A stretch of 64,000 bases of DNA from assembly GCF_949628265.1 (NCBI RefSeq), contig NC_088789.1:20577883-20641882 (forward strand), in the 5' to 3' direction. Within the stretch, counting starts at the first letter, position 1. Each line of letters begins with the position of its first letter. The stretch comes from Cloeon dipterum. Taxonomy: Eukaryota; Arthropoda; Insecta; Ephemeroptera; Baetidae. The position numbers and the translations under genes are program-made. Of the stretch, positions 46,137 through 59,802 are shown one piece after another. Below the pieces are notes generated by a model, which saw only the letters and a list, made by a program, of their open reading frames with translations, did no database searches and was not told where the DNA came from.

Positions 46137-49100
46137 TCAGCGGTGATTGCCGACCTCGATGACGACCCCCGGCCTCGTCGGCGACTCGACGTGGTAGTGC
46201 CTGAGGTACGTAGGGGCGGCGCGGTTGCTCTTGGTCACAGTCGTCGTCTCGGTCGATTTGACCGTCTGCGTGGCGACTGCGCCGTTGGCCCTGGGCGACG
46301 CCACCGTCTTCTTGGAAAAGCTCTGCACCGTGTTGGTCACCGACGGTCTGATCGGGTCGTCCGAGCTGGACGTGTAGCGCACCGTCTCCGTGTAGTCGCC
46401 GTTGGCCGACGTGTTGCGGAACGACGACGACGGCGACAGCATCGTGTTGGACGGTCGCCGCGCAGGTCGCACGCCCGGCGCCAGGTCGCTGCGGAAAGAG
46501 CTGCTGTAGGTCACTCGCGACGCCCCGGACGCCGGCCTGCCCGAAGGCGTGTCCGTCGTCTCGATGCTGTTCAGCGTTTGGTACAGTTCCGGCGCCCGGT
46601 CCAACAGGCCCTTCATAAACAGTCTCTTCTTTGAATCAACATTTGCTGACGTTTCCTCCTGGAATTAATAATAAAAAAATCAATCAATTTGCATTCTTGA
46701 TGTGTTTCCACATGATATTTTTTTTTTTAAATTTATGAGTACCAGTATGTGTTTAGGGTTCTATAGAGGTATTGAAATATTCCAGTTTGACGGAAAATGT
46801 GGGCCATTTTCACGGAAAATCAGACTCTTTTTCAAATTTACTACGTTTTTGGTTGGATTTTAAATTTTTAATATCTAAAAACGGAATTTTTCTAAATGTA
46901 TAGGATAAAATATTGCTCTAAGTGTGCGTAACATACATAGAAACTTCCCTTGAGGTCAGATAAGACCATCAGAACAGGTAGGAAATCAAACCCTGGCGTC
47001 AGGGCAGCCCACTAGCATTTTATTTAATCAAATTCGCATGTTCAGCCACTTTAACGACGCCTGTATTGATTTGCAAGATTTACACGCCATTAGAACGGCC
47101 AGGTCGTTTTCAGAATATTTGCATTTTGGCCCTTTGGAAGCCACCAGGGTGTTTCCCGAGCACCGTGATAAAATAAATAAAAAATTCTCGTAAATAGATT
47201 TGAAATTTTATATTTTATGCAGTGCCATAATATGGTGTAGAATTAAATCCACAAAAAGGCTGACTGAGTTAAGAGGAGACCAAATTAATTAACAACAGAG
47301 AGTTTTTTATCTGTAGATTGCAATTTGCAAACTGAATCTTAAATAGAGAATTTCCGTCACAGTTAAGCCAAACACAAACTAGATAGATCGTAACAAGAAA
47401 AGTATAGATAAGCCACAAAATAAGCCCAAAAACCCATGAGAATTTCGATTTATTTGACTTATTCTTAAAAGATAGTTTTGGCTATAGTTTTTAAAATTCA
47501 ATATCCAACTCAGGAACCGGTCAATCAACAAGTTAGAGTATGCAAAGATATTAGAAATATGTTTATTTATAGCATGTTAATAAGTTGTCGAGCTAAATAT
47601 TTATACTTACTTAGTTTTATTTAATAGTTTTTAAAATATAAAAATTATAACAATAATTTTAAAGGAAGTTTTAATGATAAATAACTAAAAAAATATTTAT
47701 AATTTAATAAGAAAGAAATATTTTATATATTAAAAGCAATAAAATTTTTAAAAATTAAAGCTATATTAAATAAATAATATATAATTTAATGTTTACAACT
47801 TGTTTACGTTTACATAAAACCAATAAAAAAGTCATGCAAGAAGAGTATGTATGCAATGTGCCCCGCATTAATGTTAAGCGGCGCAGCATATTATGCTGAA
47901 TCAACAATAAAATCAATTAACACAAAATATTCTCCGCTATAAACAAAATTAAAAAAGTGATACTACGTTACTCACTGCTTTGATTTCCTCGTGAATGTCT
48001 CTCTGACTGCGGTTGATGCTGGAGATGATACCAGGGCTCTTCAGCTCGGGCCCATTCTCGTCTAACTTGTGGAGGTGCGGATTGGATCTGAAGTATGAGG
48101 AGGACTTGTTGGGCGCGTTCTGCTGCTGGAACAGCCTGCGCGGCGCTGGGGCCTCGACGACGTTGAAGCTCTGGCTGCGGGCCAGGTTGGAGCGGTACGT
48201 GCGCGCCGGCTTCGCGGGCCCGTTCGACATGGGCGGCGCCGGCGGCGGTGGCGCCGGCCCGCTCGGCGAGCTCACTCTGTTCACGATGGACACGTTAATC
48301 ATGCTGCCGGCGCTCTTGAGCGGCTTCTGCGTCGGCGTGTGGTTCGAAGACGACAGCTTGCGCGGCAGGGTCTGCGTCGACCGCGGCGCCGACTCCTCTT
48401 GCTGCTGCAGCCGGCCCGTCGAACGGCTGTACCGACCCAGCGTTGTTGTGTGCATTCGTGGTGGACTGAAAAATAAAATGCAAACTCGTCAAAATTACGA
48501 CGAAAGTAAAAATTGCATTTCTAAAGAAACAAGGGGGTTTTAATTTAGGAAATTTAAATTATTACTCTTTAAACAATACTTTTCAGTTAGAATATTTTTT
48601 TAAAAAATTATTTAGCCTGAAAGTAAAAATAAGAAAAAAAATTAACTATTAAAAATCAAGATGATTATTTTATTTTAGTTAAGCCCCGCACATTCGAACA
48701 ACTAACGGTGAGCTAAATAATTTAAACTCAAACTAAATAACAGAACTCGCTGTTTCACTCAGGAATTTCTGATTGTGAATATTGTTTTGAAATTAATTTG
48801 TAAATATTTTTAACATGTTCAATTATTAGTTTTAAAATTTATGTCGCAGCTACGCTATAATGCCGGCCAGTGTCTCGTCTGCATGCGCGCAGCACTCGCA
48901 GAAATGCTAAAAGGTTTGAACAAACATGGCCGCTCCCAAGTTCTTGCGCAGTGAATGGCACATATTTGCGAAGCTAATTATCACTACATTTTCAACGAAG
49001 ACAAATGCATTAATAAAAAACTGAAATGTTTTGGAAGGTTTGAAATTTCTGCAAGAATAAAAAAAACGCGAAAGAATTGAAAATTCTTTGTGTACACGTA

Positions 49101-52100
49101 GATATTTATTTAGAAATTCGCATTTTCAGGTCAGTGAGGCTGCAATGCGGTAAGGAAATCACGTAAATGAATTGCCATTGTACCTTTTTACGTCCAAACT
49201 GACCCGGGAAGACGGGGTTTTCGGACAAAATTAATGAAAATAAAAATTGCAGAGAATTTGAACGACCTTAAAAGGAACGAAAATTCGCAGCGTTTAAAAC
49301 CACATACGTTTTGGCCGGCAAGTGAACCGATTAAAACCGGATTTTGACACAATGAGCAGTAAAACAACAAGTATTCCATATCTGTGACCAGTTTGCCGCG
49401 TTAAAGCCTCGGCGGCTCATTAAAAATTCGAATTTTACGATAATTCTTGGAATAAAATCAGCATTTTTATTTTTGCAACCGTGATTGTACGCAAACGAAA
49501 TATCGTATACGATCATATAAAACGTACTAAATCAAAGCTCTTTATCTTGACTTTCGATTGATGTGTAATTTGACCAAAAAACACGGCTTGGAAGCGCGAT
49601 CTCGTCAGGTGGCAGCTCATGATGAATATTAACGATTTAACATGAAAACTGCAACTGTTCTGCCTTTACCTTTTCTGGAACTCTCTATGCAACCGAGAAA
49701 AACAACACATAACAGATCACCTGAGTTGAAGGTTGCGAACTGTCGTTATGAAAGGCGTGAAAAGGGACTGTTGTTAATCCGATTAGGTCGCATATCTCTC
49801 TTTTCCGTTGGTTTGTGAAAGCAAGATGCGCGTGGGTCGGCCCTCTAATCGAATCTCATCTGTCTCCGCTCGCAATAACTGACCACGCGACTAGGCGCAG
49901 CCTAAATATGGGTCGCCGCCGCCGCCGCCGCGACGTGTCTCGCGCGTCCCGAATGCGCGCACAAACACGCGCGTGAGCGGCCGCCGCCTTTTACGGCGTG
50001 TCCATGGGCGCGCGTGGGCTCACCTGTGGGTGCCTGCTCGCAGCTGCTGCAAGTTCCTGACCTCCTCCACGCCGTCCTGCGAGCCCCTGCGCAGCCCCGT
50101 CGTGCGGTGCGTGCGTCGCGAGCGCTCGCCGGGCGGCGTCACGCCGTCGTACTCCTTCTCCCTGCCGTAGATGCTGCCGCCGAACGGGTCTTCGCCCAGA
50201 TAATATCTGCGAGACGGAAGAGGGCAGGTTAAATATAGTTTTTTATATGTGGGAGGGAAAAACGATTGTAACGAGATCAAGAACGTTTTTATTTTTACTA
50301 TAGCTACAAAGCCTGGTTTTAAACACAATATATTAACGGAAAAATACTTGATTCAATGCAAAATTGAAATAGAGCAGACAGTATGAAACAAAAAATGATA
50401 AATATTTCAATATTTTTTGCACCAAATTAATTCGGGAACGTGAAACTCGATTAAAAATTAATGGGTCAAAATTTTTTTTCTAGATTTTAACCTTAAAATT
50501 ATTAAATCTTTGATAAATTTGTGGTTGCTCTTTCAAATCTCTGAAACTGATCCTGTGTTTTTTTGGTACCCCTGCTATTGCGGAAAGGAGCATTGTCTGC
50601 TGACAGACACAGGTCACAATTTTAACTATTTAATTTGTATGACAGTAGCATATCACTCCGGGATCATGTTTTCAAAATATTTTGATTATGGAATTATTTT
50701 TAAAGTAGTAGTAAAGTCTTTCTTACTTTTCTTCAGACTCTGGGAACTTAAAATCGACGATTTTCAAACTTTGTAAAGAAAAATAGCTGTCCCAAATTGT
50801 TCTTGAATGCTTGAAATCGTTCTAAGAGCAATTAAACCGTTCATATCTTTTAATAAACCATTTTAAAACAGTTGAAATTTTCTGCAAATCGTCAAAATGT
50901 GAAGAATTTATTTGATAATTTAGACCAAAGTTAATTTCAAATCAATCATTGAGAAAATTTTCTCCCAATTAACAGTGTTGGGCCTTACCTAAAAATGCGC
51001 AAAATGACAAAATTATTGTAAAATTAATTACGAATTTTGCACGAGAAAATCGTCTAAACTTGATAGAAACCTTAGTTAAATCCCTTAAAAAATTGCATGT
51101 GAAAAGCAATTTCCTCTTTCCTGTTTTTGCATTTTAAAATAAATCGTTTTTATTGTAAACCAAGAGCGTAATTTCCCTTTAGATATAACTTTAGTAGCCA
51201 ACAATTACGAACATATTATTATTGTTAACTACATGAGCCCATTGGTTGTTGAATAGTTCATCTGAGTTCAAGAATATTAAGTGCAAAACTTAAATCAGTA
51301 CTGACAATGAGAAGCAAATTAATGAAATGCTCGAAAAACTAAACGGTTTGTCAATCATTTTTCTCTTATTTTGATTCCTCTCCTTGTGCAAATTAAGTGG
51401 TAAATTATCCATCTGATGAAAAAAAATAATTGATTTTAAACAGGGCGTGGCAGTGGAACTTATCTTGAACTTTGAACCCGATTTTCTCACAAATTTATAC
51501 GTCAAACCTGGGTTTACCAAATTTTTAGAGAGTATTTCAAGGACAGGTAAAAATGATTCTTCAAAACCTTTCTGTATAGCTTATTTACCTTAACAATAGA
51601 AATTAAAATTTAAGAGCCAACCAACTCTTAATGCAAATTGCAAGCATTGACGTCTCCAGCGACAACGTTCCCAAAATTTATGACCCGGCCCCAGGCAAAT
51701 TGCTAATAATTTCACGTATTCTCAGAAAGGGAATGAGCAAACGAGAGTAAGTACCTGCGAGGCTCCATGTCTGACGAGCGGTAAAGCTGTTGTTGGTGCT
51801 GCGGAGGCGACGAGTACCTCTGCCTGTGCCTTGGAGGGGGTCGCGGCCGCTCTTCCCCTTCGCTTCCAGTGCTGTAGTCGTTGGCCCTGCGCACCTGCTG
51901 CTGCTGCTGGTGATGCTGCTGCTGCTGATGATGGTGGTGGTGGGTGTTGTTTTGCGTAGCGTGGTTGCCGACCGCCTTGCCCTTGCTCTTCTTGTCGCCG
52001 CCGCCGGAGCGCAGCTTGCCCACGAGTCGACGCAGCGAGTCGCCGAACGAGAAGCTTTTGCTGTTGCTGTTGCTGTTCTGGTGGTGCTGTTGGTCCGCGA

Positions 52101-55100
52101 AACGCGTCTTCTGGTTCATCCGGCGCTGCTGGTTGTGCAGCGGCGGCGACGGCGACGGGCTGCTGTTGCCGCGTCGGCGCTGGTGCTTCGGCGAGTAGTC
52201 CGGCGGCGGTTCGAGCTCGCGCGGACTCGAATATCGCCGCTCCAGCTTGGCCAGGTTCTCTCGCGAACGCAGCAGCTCGACGCTGCGGTGCCGGTCCAGC
52301 CGCTGGTGCGTTGAGCTGTCCAGCTGGCCTCGAGCCAGCTGCTGTCTCGCCGCTGAGGTCGTCGCCGTCCGGCCCTTCCAGGTCACCTGCTCATCTTCGT
52401 ACGAGCGCAGTTCCTAATTATGACGATGACAAAAAGGTGTCTTTTAGCTTCATTTAAATTCAATGGCAGAATTTTCTTGTCGATTTAAAATATTTGAAAA
52501 ACTGAGAGGGCATAACAAGGGTACGAATGGATTTTTTAGACTTTACTAAAGAAATTGACCACTATAGAGACTGTGAATTTTAGACGGCTTTAATTTTTGG
52601 AACATAGATGGCTATCTTTTTCCTGGAATTTTGCTCAAATGGAGAAATGAAAACTATCTAATTGGGCTTAAATGTTTTTTAACGAAAACAAGGGCAGATC
52701 TATTATTTAACAGGCCTAAAAATTGCAACAATTAAACTTTTTCACAAGTGAAAAATTGACCAAAAAATCCACCAAAAAATTATGTAGAAAAATTTCCGAA
52801 AATGCAACGCAAAAATGTTCAGGAAATTGAAAGTTGATTTAAATGATAATTAGACGCATTTTAGATGGTTTTAAGCAATATAAAGTATGGTTAAAATGGC
52901 TCATTTGATGGTCAAACAACTATTTCAAGCAATAAAAAATTGCCAATCGCTTAAAAACAGCAGCCATATAGAAATCACTAAAATCATAAAGAGAAGAAAT
53001 TTTTTCTGTCTTTCGAATGGTTTTTAAATTAATTATTTGTTGACCTATTTTCTGACGATATCTAAACACCAGAAAAATCGGATAATCCGTCAATTGCGTA
53101 AATCTATCGTGTGTCTAACCACAAACAGATAGTACCACGTACACTCCGTTAGCAATTTTCAGGCTCTTTCAATCTAATTTCGGATTTAACAATGCACGCG
53201 CGTTGCCAAATAATTATATGTGCAGCAATGCCATTGGGATGTGAACAAATTTCTATGATCGCAATTTTTCAATTCAACAATTTTAGCTTATTACGAAGCT
53301 TAAAAAATTGTCAAAATTGCTACAATTAATTAAAAAGTACAGTTTTTGTCCAGTTTAGGTGAAATTTGGAATATAGACAGTATGTGGTTATATAGACAGT
53401 ATGTCGATCGATTATTTACTTTTGAAGTTCCAAAAACATCCAAAATTTTCGCTCAAGGATTCGGTTTCGGCTGTGTGACTTTTATTACGCTAAATCTTAG
53501 ATCTCCGTCGGTTGATTAAATTTCCTGGTTCCTTTTTTATAGGTAAAAAATCTCTAGGGCCCAAGCTCCTTTGCAGTCACTAGGGCCCCATGTTAACCGC
53601 TCGGCGGTTCTTTTGAGCTCATAGCACACGGGATGTACTGAGAGCAGAATTTAAAAAATCACAAATCTAGAAACATTGTACTTGTTGTAAAAAGCAAACT
53701 TACTTAAAAGTCGCCCCAGAAAATTTGGAGCAATAACATTAAACCATATCGGGATGTCCCCGCAGCCAAAATCTAGATTTGAGACTTTTTCTAAAAAAGG
53801 CGCCTGCTCGCAACTCACTTAATATAGACTCCAGATCCAGAGAAAAACGAAAACAGCAGTTGTTACTTCTTCACCTCAGCCTTGGCCACGTACGAATGGC
53901 CAAAAAGCGCAAGAAGGCAAGCAAACAAGAATTTCCATCCAAGATGGTCGGCTTGGAATTATATAAAAGATATAAAAGGCCAAAAGCTAAATGGCCGTCT
54001 AATTTGCGAGCCGCGCGGCGCCCGACCCATAAAGTTTCGAGTGCGGCGATGCCCATAAAAGTTGAGTGTTCGTATGTTGCGCGGCGACAACTCTTTCGAA
54101 AGCACCAGCCAGGCACCTGCTCTTTAAAATCTTCTTTTCTGCTCAATCCGAGTTGGCGTGCGTGACCTTGTGCGTGACGTAACGCGCGCAGAGCAGAAAA
54201 AGAGGAGGCGTCCGCGAGAACGAGAAGAGCCGCGTGCAAACGCCCATCCCTGATTGTGAACGAGCGACCGACCGACCGACTACCGATGCCTGCGCATAAT
54301 TATTGCCCCCACGCTCTCCTCTTCGCAAAAATAAAAAATAATCCGCATCTGTTCCGGTTCCGAGCCGGAACGAGGCCCGTTCCGCGCCGTCTCCGCTCAA
54401 GAAGCGACCAAATCGGTTCGGACGGTAGGAAACGACGCCTTTTTGAGGTATCAAATCACACAAGTTAAATTTTGAGGGGGAAATTTTCAGTAAAAGTTTG
54501 GTTTGTTTGTTTTTAGCACGTAAATTATTGAATCATATGTTTTTCTGGGCCAAGAAATATTTAATATAGGAGTTTTACAATTTTCTGGACATTTTTCATG
54601 GCTCTTTGCAATTATTTTTTAATTTTCGTGAAACGGCTTGATTCTTGTGAGGGATATTTTCATTAAAAATCACAAACTTTCGCATATACCACTTGAAATT
54701 TTTTATGTCGCTTTCGATTTCACTCAAGCAAGTTGAGCAAAGCATTTTATGCGGCATAAAACTGACTTGAATGTTTGTTTTGTGCGTGGTGGTGGCAGCT
54801 GCGATCAAACTGGACCAAAATAAAGGAAGATTGCGATCGAGCCGCGGGCCAGCCGTCGTCTATTTGCGCCAAGTTACCATACTAGGCATCCGCAGCGGTT
54901 TCTCTCCGCGCATTTCACTTGCTCAACGCACGCGGCTAAATGGACAAAACGAGCGCCGCCGCCCGCGCGCCTCTTGAGAAATCAATCGTGCAGCAGGAAA
55001 ATAAATCCACGCACGTAAAAGTCGCGTGAATGACTGATTAGTCTCTTTGAAGCATTGCGTTCCGCGAACAGGTGCTCCGCTATCACGCAACTTCCTGGCA

Positions 55101-58100
55101 AAAAACCAAGGTTCGCCCTTAAAAGACGAAATGACATCACTGTCTGGTGACTAAATTACTCGATATGGACACAGTTTCTCCGTGTAGGTCGCTAAAAATT
55201 CATAAAAAACTGGGACAAATATGGAGCAATGATGAATATTTAAATTTACTCTAATTCTAATTAGGATTATTACACGAAAATAAATTTCTCCAGTAGATAA
55301 AATCATTTTCCTGTTAATAAAAGATTTTCCTGAACGTACATTTAAAAAATTAATTTCTAAAATGGAGCCATTTTTACGAACATTACGCAAAAGAATATTA
55401 ATTAAAGTACCTTGTTTCGTTCTATATTAAAAAAGCCCGTAAAATTAATCTCTTTTCGAGCATTTTTTAAATTCTAAGGGAGATTAAATATTGCAATAAT
55501 AAGTGTTAATGGTAAAATTACCTGGTGCGGCGGCGAGACGGGCCTGGCAGAGTGGTTGCTGGTGTAGCCCATGACTGGGGAAGACACGCGGCCTGCGTGG
55601 CTCGGCGCGGAAGAGGCGACTGCGACGGCGACTGGAGAGGCAGCCTGCAACCTGCCGCCGAGCTGCTGAGTGGGCGAGGTGCTCGCGTTGGCTCGGTTGA
55701 GCGCCTCGACCAGGCTTGACACCCGCGGGCTCACGTTGTTCGAGGCCAGCGTCAGCGCGGGCGGACTCGGCCGCCGCTCCGCCCACTCGGACACCCCCTG
55801 GACACAGTGCGGACGCACACATCAGTTTTGCGCAATTCGGAAATGCATGGTTACTCGTTTGTTTATTTTTGTTCGCTCTGCTCGCAGGTTGTGATTATTG
55901 TGTGTCAGTGTGAGTGTGTGTGTCGCCGTGTTGAAATATGGGATTGCCCCAGAGAGGCCTTTGCTGATGCACCGAGATCGAGATGCATTTGCCTTATTGG
56001 TACGCGGCTTCCCACTTTTTGCAAAATCGAGTCATTGTTTCCTTTCATTCATGACTGGAAAACTGCATTATCAATATGGACATGATGTTGACATTATTGC
56101 ATTTTATATTTTATTGCATGATGAATGTTTAATTATTTTTATTTTCTAAAAAGATTATTTTATAGTTAGTTATAAGTTGTTACAAAAATAAAAATAATAT
56201 TTTGGTAGAATATTTCTGAGCCAAGCAGGAGCTTTTCAAACTCCCAAAATAAATTAAAAGATCGTTTTCTTAGTATTTGATCTACATTTTATTCATTAAA
56301 TATACTAGAGATCAAACAACTAAATCAGGGATATTAAAAATAGGCTTAGTTATTTCCGTAAATTTTTGTTCCCTTATCTACAGAATATATGAGCAAATTT
56401 TTGAAATATTTTCTCGTAAATACAGAAAGATAAATCTGTCCTCTTAATCCAATCCGAATACAAATTCGAATTTTTCTGCAAGTCAATTTTTAAAGAGAAT
56501 TAGAATCAAGCTTTGTTTTTATTTCATCTAGGTCCAAACTGCATTTTTCAAATTTGACAAAACTGAGGTCAAGGTGGCCATTTTTTGAATTTTAGGGTGA
56601 ATTTCCTGGTACTTCAGATTTAGACACTTCATCGATTGTTTTTCTATTTGGAAAAAAATGTTATTCACCTTTCCTCATTCCCCCTTTTATTATTAACTTT
56701 CTTGCATTTTTAAAGAAAGGAAACAATCGTCTTGAAAATTTTCTTCCTTTTGAAATATTTAAATTTATATTACTTAACTTTCTCACGCTCAATATTATAT
56801 TTTTAAATCTAAATTGTAATTTGATTTTTTGCTATATGAGGTCTAAAAATCAATTCTATACCTCCTGGTTCGTTCGGCTTAATTTATTTTGATTTTATAG
56901 CCCTAAAAAGGCAATGCATTTTTAAATCATAACTCTAATTTATAGAGTTATTTTGTAACACTAAATTTAATAAGCTCATATATTAAAAAAAATTATATAG
57001 TGAAAACTTTTTAAGGGCAATGTTTATAAAAGTCCAGGCCGGGAATTATTGCCTTAATCTTTGTTATTATACCTAAAAGCAATATTTTAAAGGTTTTTTT
57101 TTATCAAATTTTTACCCTTCGTTTTACCAATCGTTTCTTGCTGTAAAATTAAAATGATTCTTTTCTACTGAATCGCATATTTTTTTCTGGAAAATTTTAA
57201 TTTGAAATTAAAAGAACACACACACACAACCCTAAAGTAAGAACCCTTTGCTGACGAAATGCTGCAGTTTTGATTTTGTGTTACAGTTAAACTATTTGTA
57301 AGGAAATTTGTAAAGAAATTTTCGAAAAATCACACATGAGGGTTTCAATTAAATTAATTTAACTGTAGGATGTTTGTCTGAATGAGCTGCTAAGTGAAAA
57401 TTTGAAGGGCCTCTCATGCTTGAAATTCATGTATGTCGTGTTTGAATAAAGTTTAATTAAGGAGCTACTCTATTTAAAAAAAAACATAGTATACGTATGA
57501 AAAAGCCCTTCCATAAAATGCACGTGTAGTAAATAATCCAACATTTAAATTCAATTTATTAAAAACCCTCCCTTCGTGATTTTTCTTATGTGCAACTCAC
57601 GGCTTGTTGTCTGACCTGGAAGAAAGTGGCACTGCCGCCTCCACTGCTGCTGCGGCGGACGTCATCCACCTTGACAGGGGTGGATGAGGCGTGTGGCAGG
57701 ATTGGGGCGGGCGGGAGTGGCACCTCTGGGCTGCTGGAGAGGAAGACTCGCGTCTTCTGCTCCGAAGGGCTGGGTGTGGCGCGCACCGGCCGCGACTTCA
57801 TGGTCACGTTGATGAAGTTGGCGGCGGACGGCAGCGGCTGCTCGTCGATGGAGCTCTTGGAGCTGCGCGACTCGCTGCCGAAGTGGTGCTCCAACCACTT
57901 GGACGTCTCCACCTTGCGCGTCTCCTCCTCGGCGTCCAGGTCGAGCGGCCGCTTGGTCAGCGCGTCCTTGCGGGCCTGCGCCGCGGCCAGTGCCGCCTGC
58001 TGCTGCTTCTCGGCCAGCGGCGAGTTGACGCCGGCCACGCCGACCTGCTGCCGCCGCGCACGCTGCATCCGCGTCGACAGGCTCTCCCACTCGGGGTCGG

Positions 58101-59802
58101 CCATCCCCTCGGTGTCGCCCTCGACATTTTCCGCCTAAAACACAAAACACACCAATCAACACAAATTGCGGATTTTAAAGTTTTTTTGCAAAGTATGAAT
58201 ATGGACATATTATAAGTAGCAAGTTTTGATATTAATAAAGCAAACGAAAAATCGGAATAGACTCTGTTTAGAACGTTATCGAGGAATCCGCATGAAAGTC
58301 TGAGACAATGCATGAAATAAATTGTTAATTTACACGAAAGGCGCCAGTTAAATAATGTAAAATCAAACTACCGAGAAATCATTTTTTTAATTTCAAGATC
58401 AAACAACAAAAAGTAATTAAAATGATGGATATAAGGTGAAATGAGTGAACAGTGGAACTAGAAAGTTTAAAAATTAAATAAACCACATTGTAATCTTAGA
58501 ATAGGATAATTTTATTAAAAAATATTCATATTGAAAAACTTAATTCAAATGTTTGATTCGTTATTCATTGATAATAATCAAAAACAAATTCATTGCTAGT
58601 TCCGTTTTATGTAACATTCTCAAGTGTTAAACATTTTATTTTTAAAAGGGCAAATTATTAAAATGAGTTTCTTACTAATCACAGACTTAACATAATCTTA
58701 CATAAACGCTTTATTCTATATTTTCGACAGCTATAATAATTGAATATCTCATTTCTAAAGCTGGCAAAATGTCTGGTGTCACCTAGGGGCAGTAAGGGCG
58801 ATCTAAGATCTAAGTTATTTTAAGTCTTAAAATTAAAAAACTTAAGAGCAAAAGAATGTAATGCAGTTTATTATTTCTAGTAGGGATAATCAATGCTATT
58901 AAATTTATAAATTTTTTCAAATAAGTACTTTACAAAAAATACATTATTAATTAAACCTATTATAACAATTCCAATCTTAAATTTTATATTTTTTTAAAAA
59001 TAATATTTTTAAATTCTTTTATATTAAAAAGCACAAAAATTATTTTTTTAAAACTATCAAATCTATTTATATTATTTTTTGTAATTACATTTTTTAACAA
59101 CAATTTTTAAACAATTATAGTTTTAATTTATTTACCATAAAAGTTTTGGTCAAGGTGAAAAATGGATTAGATAAAAATCTTATACTTAATTCTCAGCATC
59201 TTTTTCCGCAATGGGAAATTTTTCACTTTTTGAAATACATTCTCTACCAACTTTCTTTGCCATAGAAAAACACATTGAAATTTTAATTAACAAAAATAAT
59301 TCATCAACAGAGTGGATTAAGATTGCAATTTATATGGCAAAAAATACCATTTTTATCATTTGACATTAAATTGTTTTTGCTATAAAATTTTCTATCGCTA
59401 TGCGAGCATCCATAAAATGCCAATTTTGCTCACCTGATATCGCATCTGTTCGCCAACGACGCGTCCGCCGGTGCCGAGGTAGGTAACTAGCGCCTGCTCC
59501 TTGGTGTGCGCGAAGCGCTGCGTGCCGTGGCCGGCGTCGAGCTCGTGCTCGTCCTCGCTGGCACCGTCCTCGGGCCTGTTGTCGTCGTTTGTCTCCTCGT
59601 GCTCGGTGGTGCGCCGCGTCTCGGTGATCACTCCGCCATGGTGCGCGCGGCTCAGCTCCTGCGCGTCATCCGTGTCGACCACGCGCCGCGTCGAGCGCGA
59701 CTCGTGCACCAGCCGAGGCGCGGTCACCAACGCAGACGCGTCCTCCGGCCTGCGCAACACCGAACGCACGTCCTGACGCGTCTGCACCGCCTCCAAGTAC
59801 GC
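46137..59802 (-). CDS. Large disordered protein, C-terminal seven exons (5' part not found)
   Basis: Exons (minus): 59802-59434, 58134-57601, 55797-55522, 52413-51755, 50206-50024, 48465-47976 and 46658-46137 (TGA). All junctions agree in phase; 3033 nt give 1010 residues. The first exon is internal (GTTTCAG acceptor) so the start lies upstream. It contains DDAQELSRA, ITETRRTTEHEE and TYLGTGGRVVGEQMRYQ. The second has DPEWESLSTRMQRARR and SKWLEHHFGS. Most of the rest is low-complexity Ser/Pro/Arg, with His/Gln runs near 51895-51950 and a PPPP stretch in exon six. The end is PGVVIEVGNHR. No catalytic or membrane domain is seen. A cytoskeletal or scaffold role would fit the composition but is speculative; I do not recognise the family. 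GC content of the exons is far above that of the introns. Confidence 0.8.
48466..50023. other. Intron with GC-rich end and GCC repeat
   Basis: The intron is AT-rich except at 49880-50010, where a CTAAATATGG stretch precedes a GCC trinucleotide repeat (about 49913-49931) and CGCG-rich sequence. This could be an internal promoter or simply an effect of the GC-rich exon nearby. Confidence 0.35.
52414..55521. other. Long intron with CG-rich block at about 53990-55030
   Basis: Open frames on both strands in the block have no domain or codon support. The CG-rich stretches (54150-54450, 54830-55030) contrast with the AT-rich surroundings and may mark an alternative promoter or untranslated exon. 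Confidence 0.35.
55798..59433. other. Two AT-rich introns of the large gene
   Basis: Introns 55798-57600 and 58135-59433 are low-complexity AT-rich DNA. I see no repeat arms or genes apart from TG-rich simple sequence near 55895-55925. Confidence 0.4.

Noticed and set aside
46143-46634. 163-codon Arg-rich open frame on the plus strand
   Set aside because: It is the exact antisense of the last exon of the large minus-strand gene. Its length follows from the GC-rich codons there; it has no splice context or domain.
51790-52314. 174-codon Val/Leu/Arg-rich plus-strand frame
   Set aside because: Antisense of the CAG/CAC-rich exon 51755-52413; the valine and leucine runs are complements of His/Gln codon repeats.
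53779-54463. Open frames of 106-128 codons on both strands in the CG-rich intron block
   Set aside because: No domain, no phase-compatible splice sites and basic low-complexity translation; kept only as a possible regulatory block.
57590-58215. Long open frames of 172-182 codons on both strands and in several phases
   Set aside because: Only the minus frame has matching splice sites and phase with the other exons; the others are shadows of a GC-rich exon.
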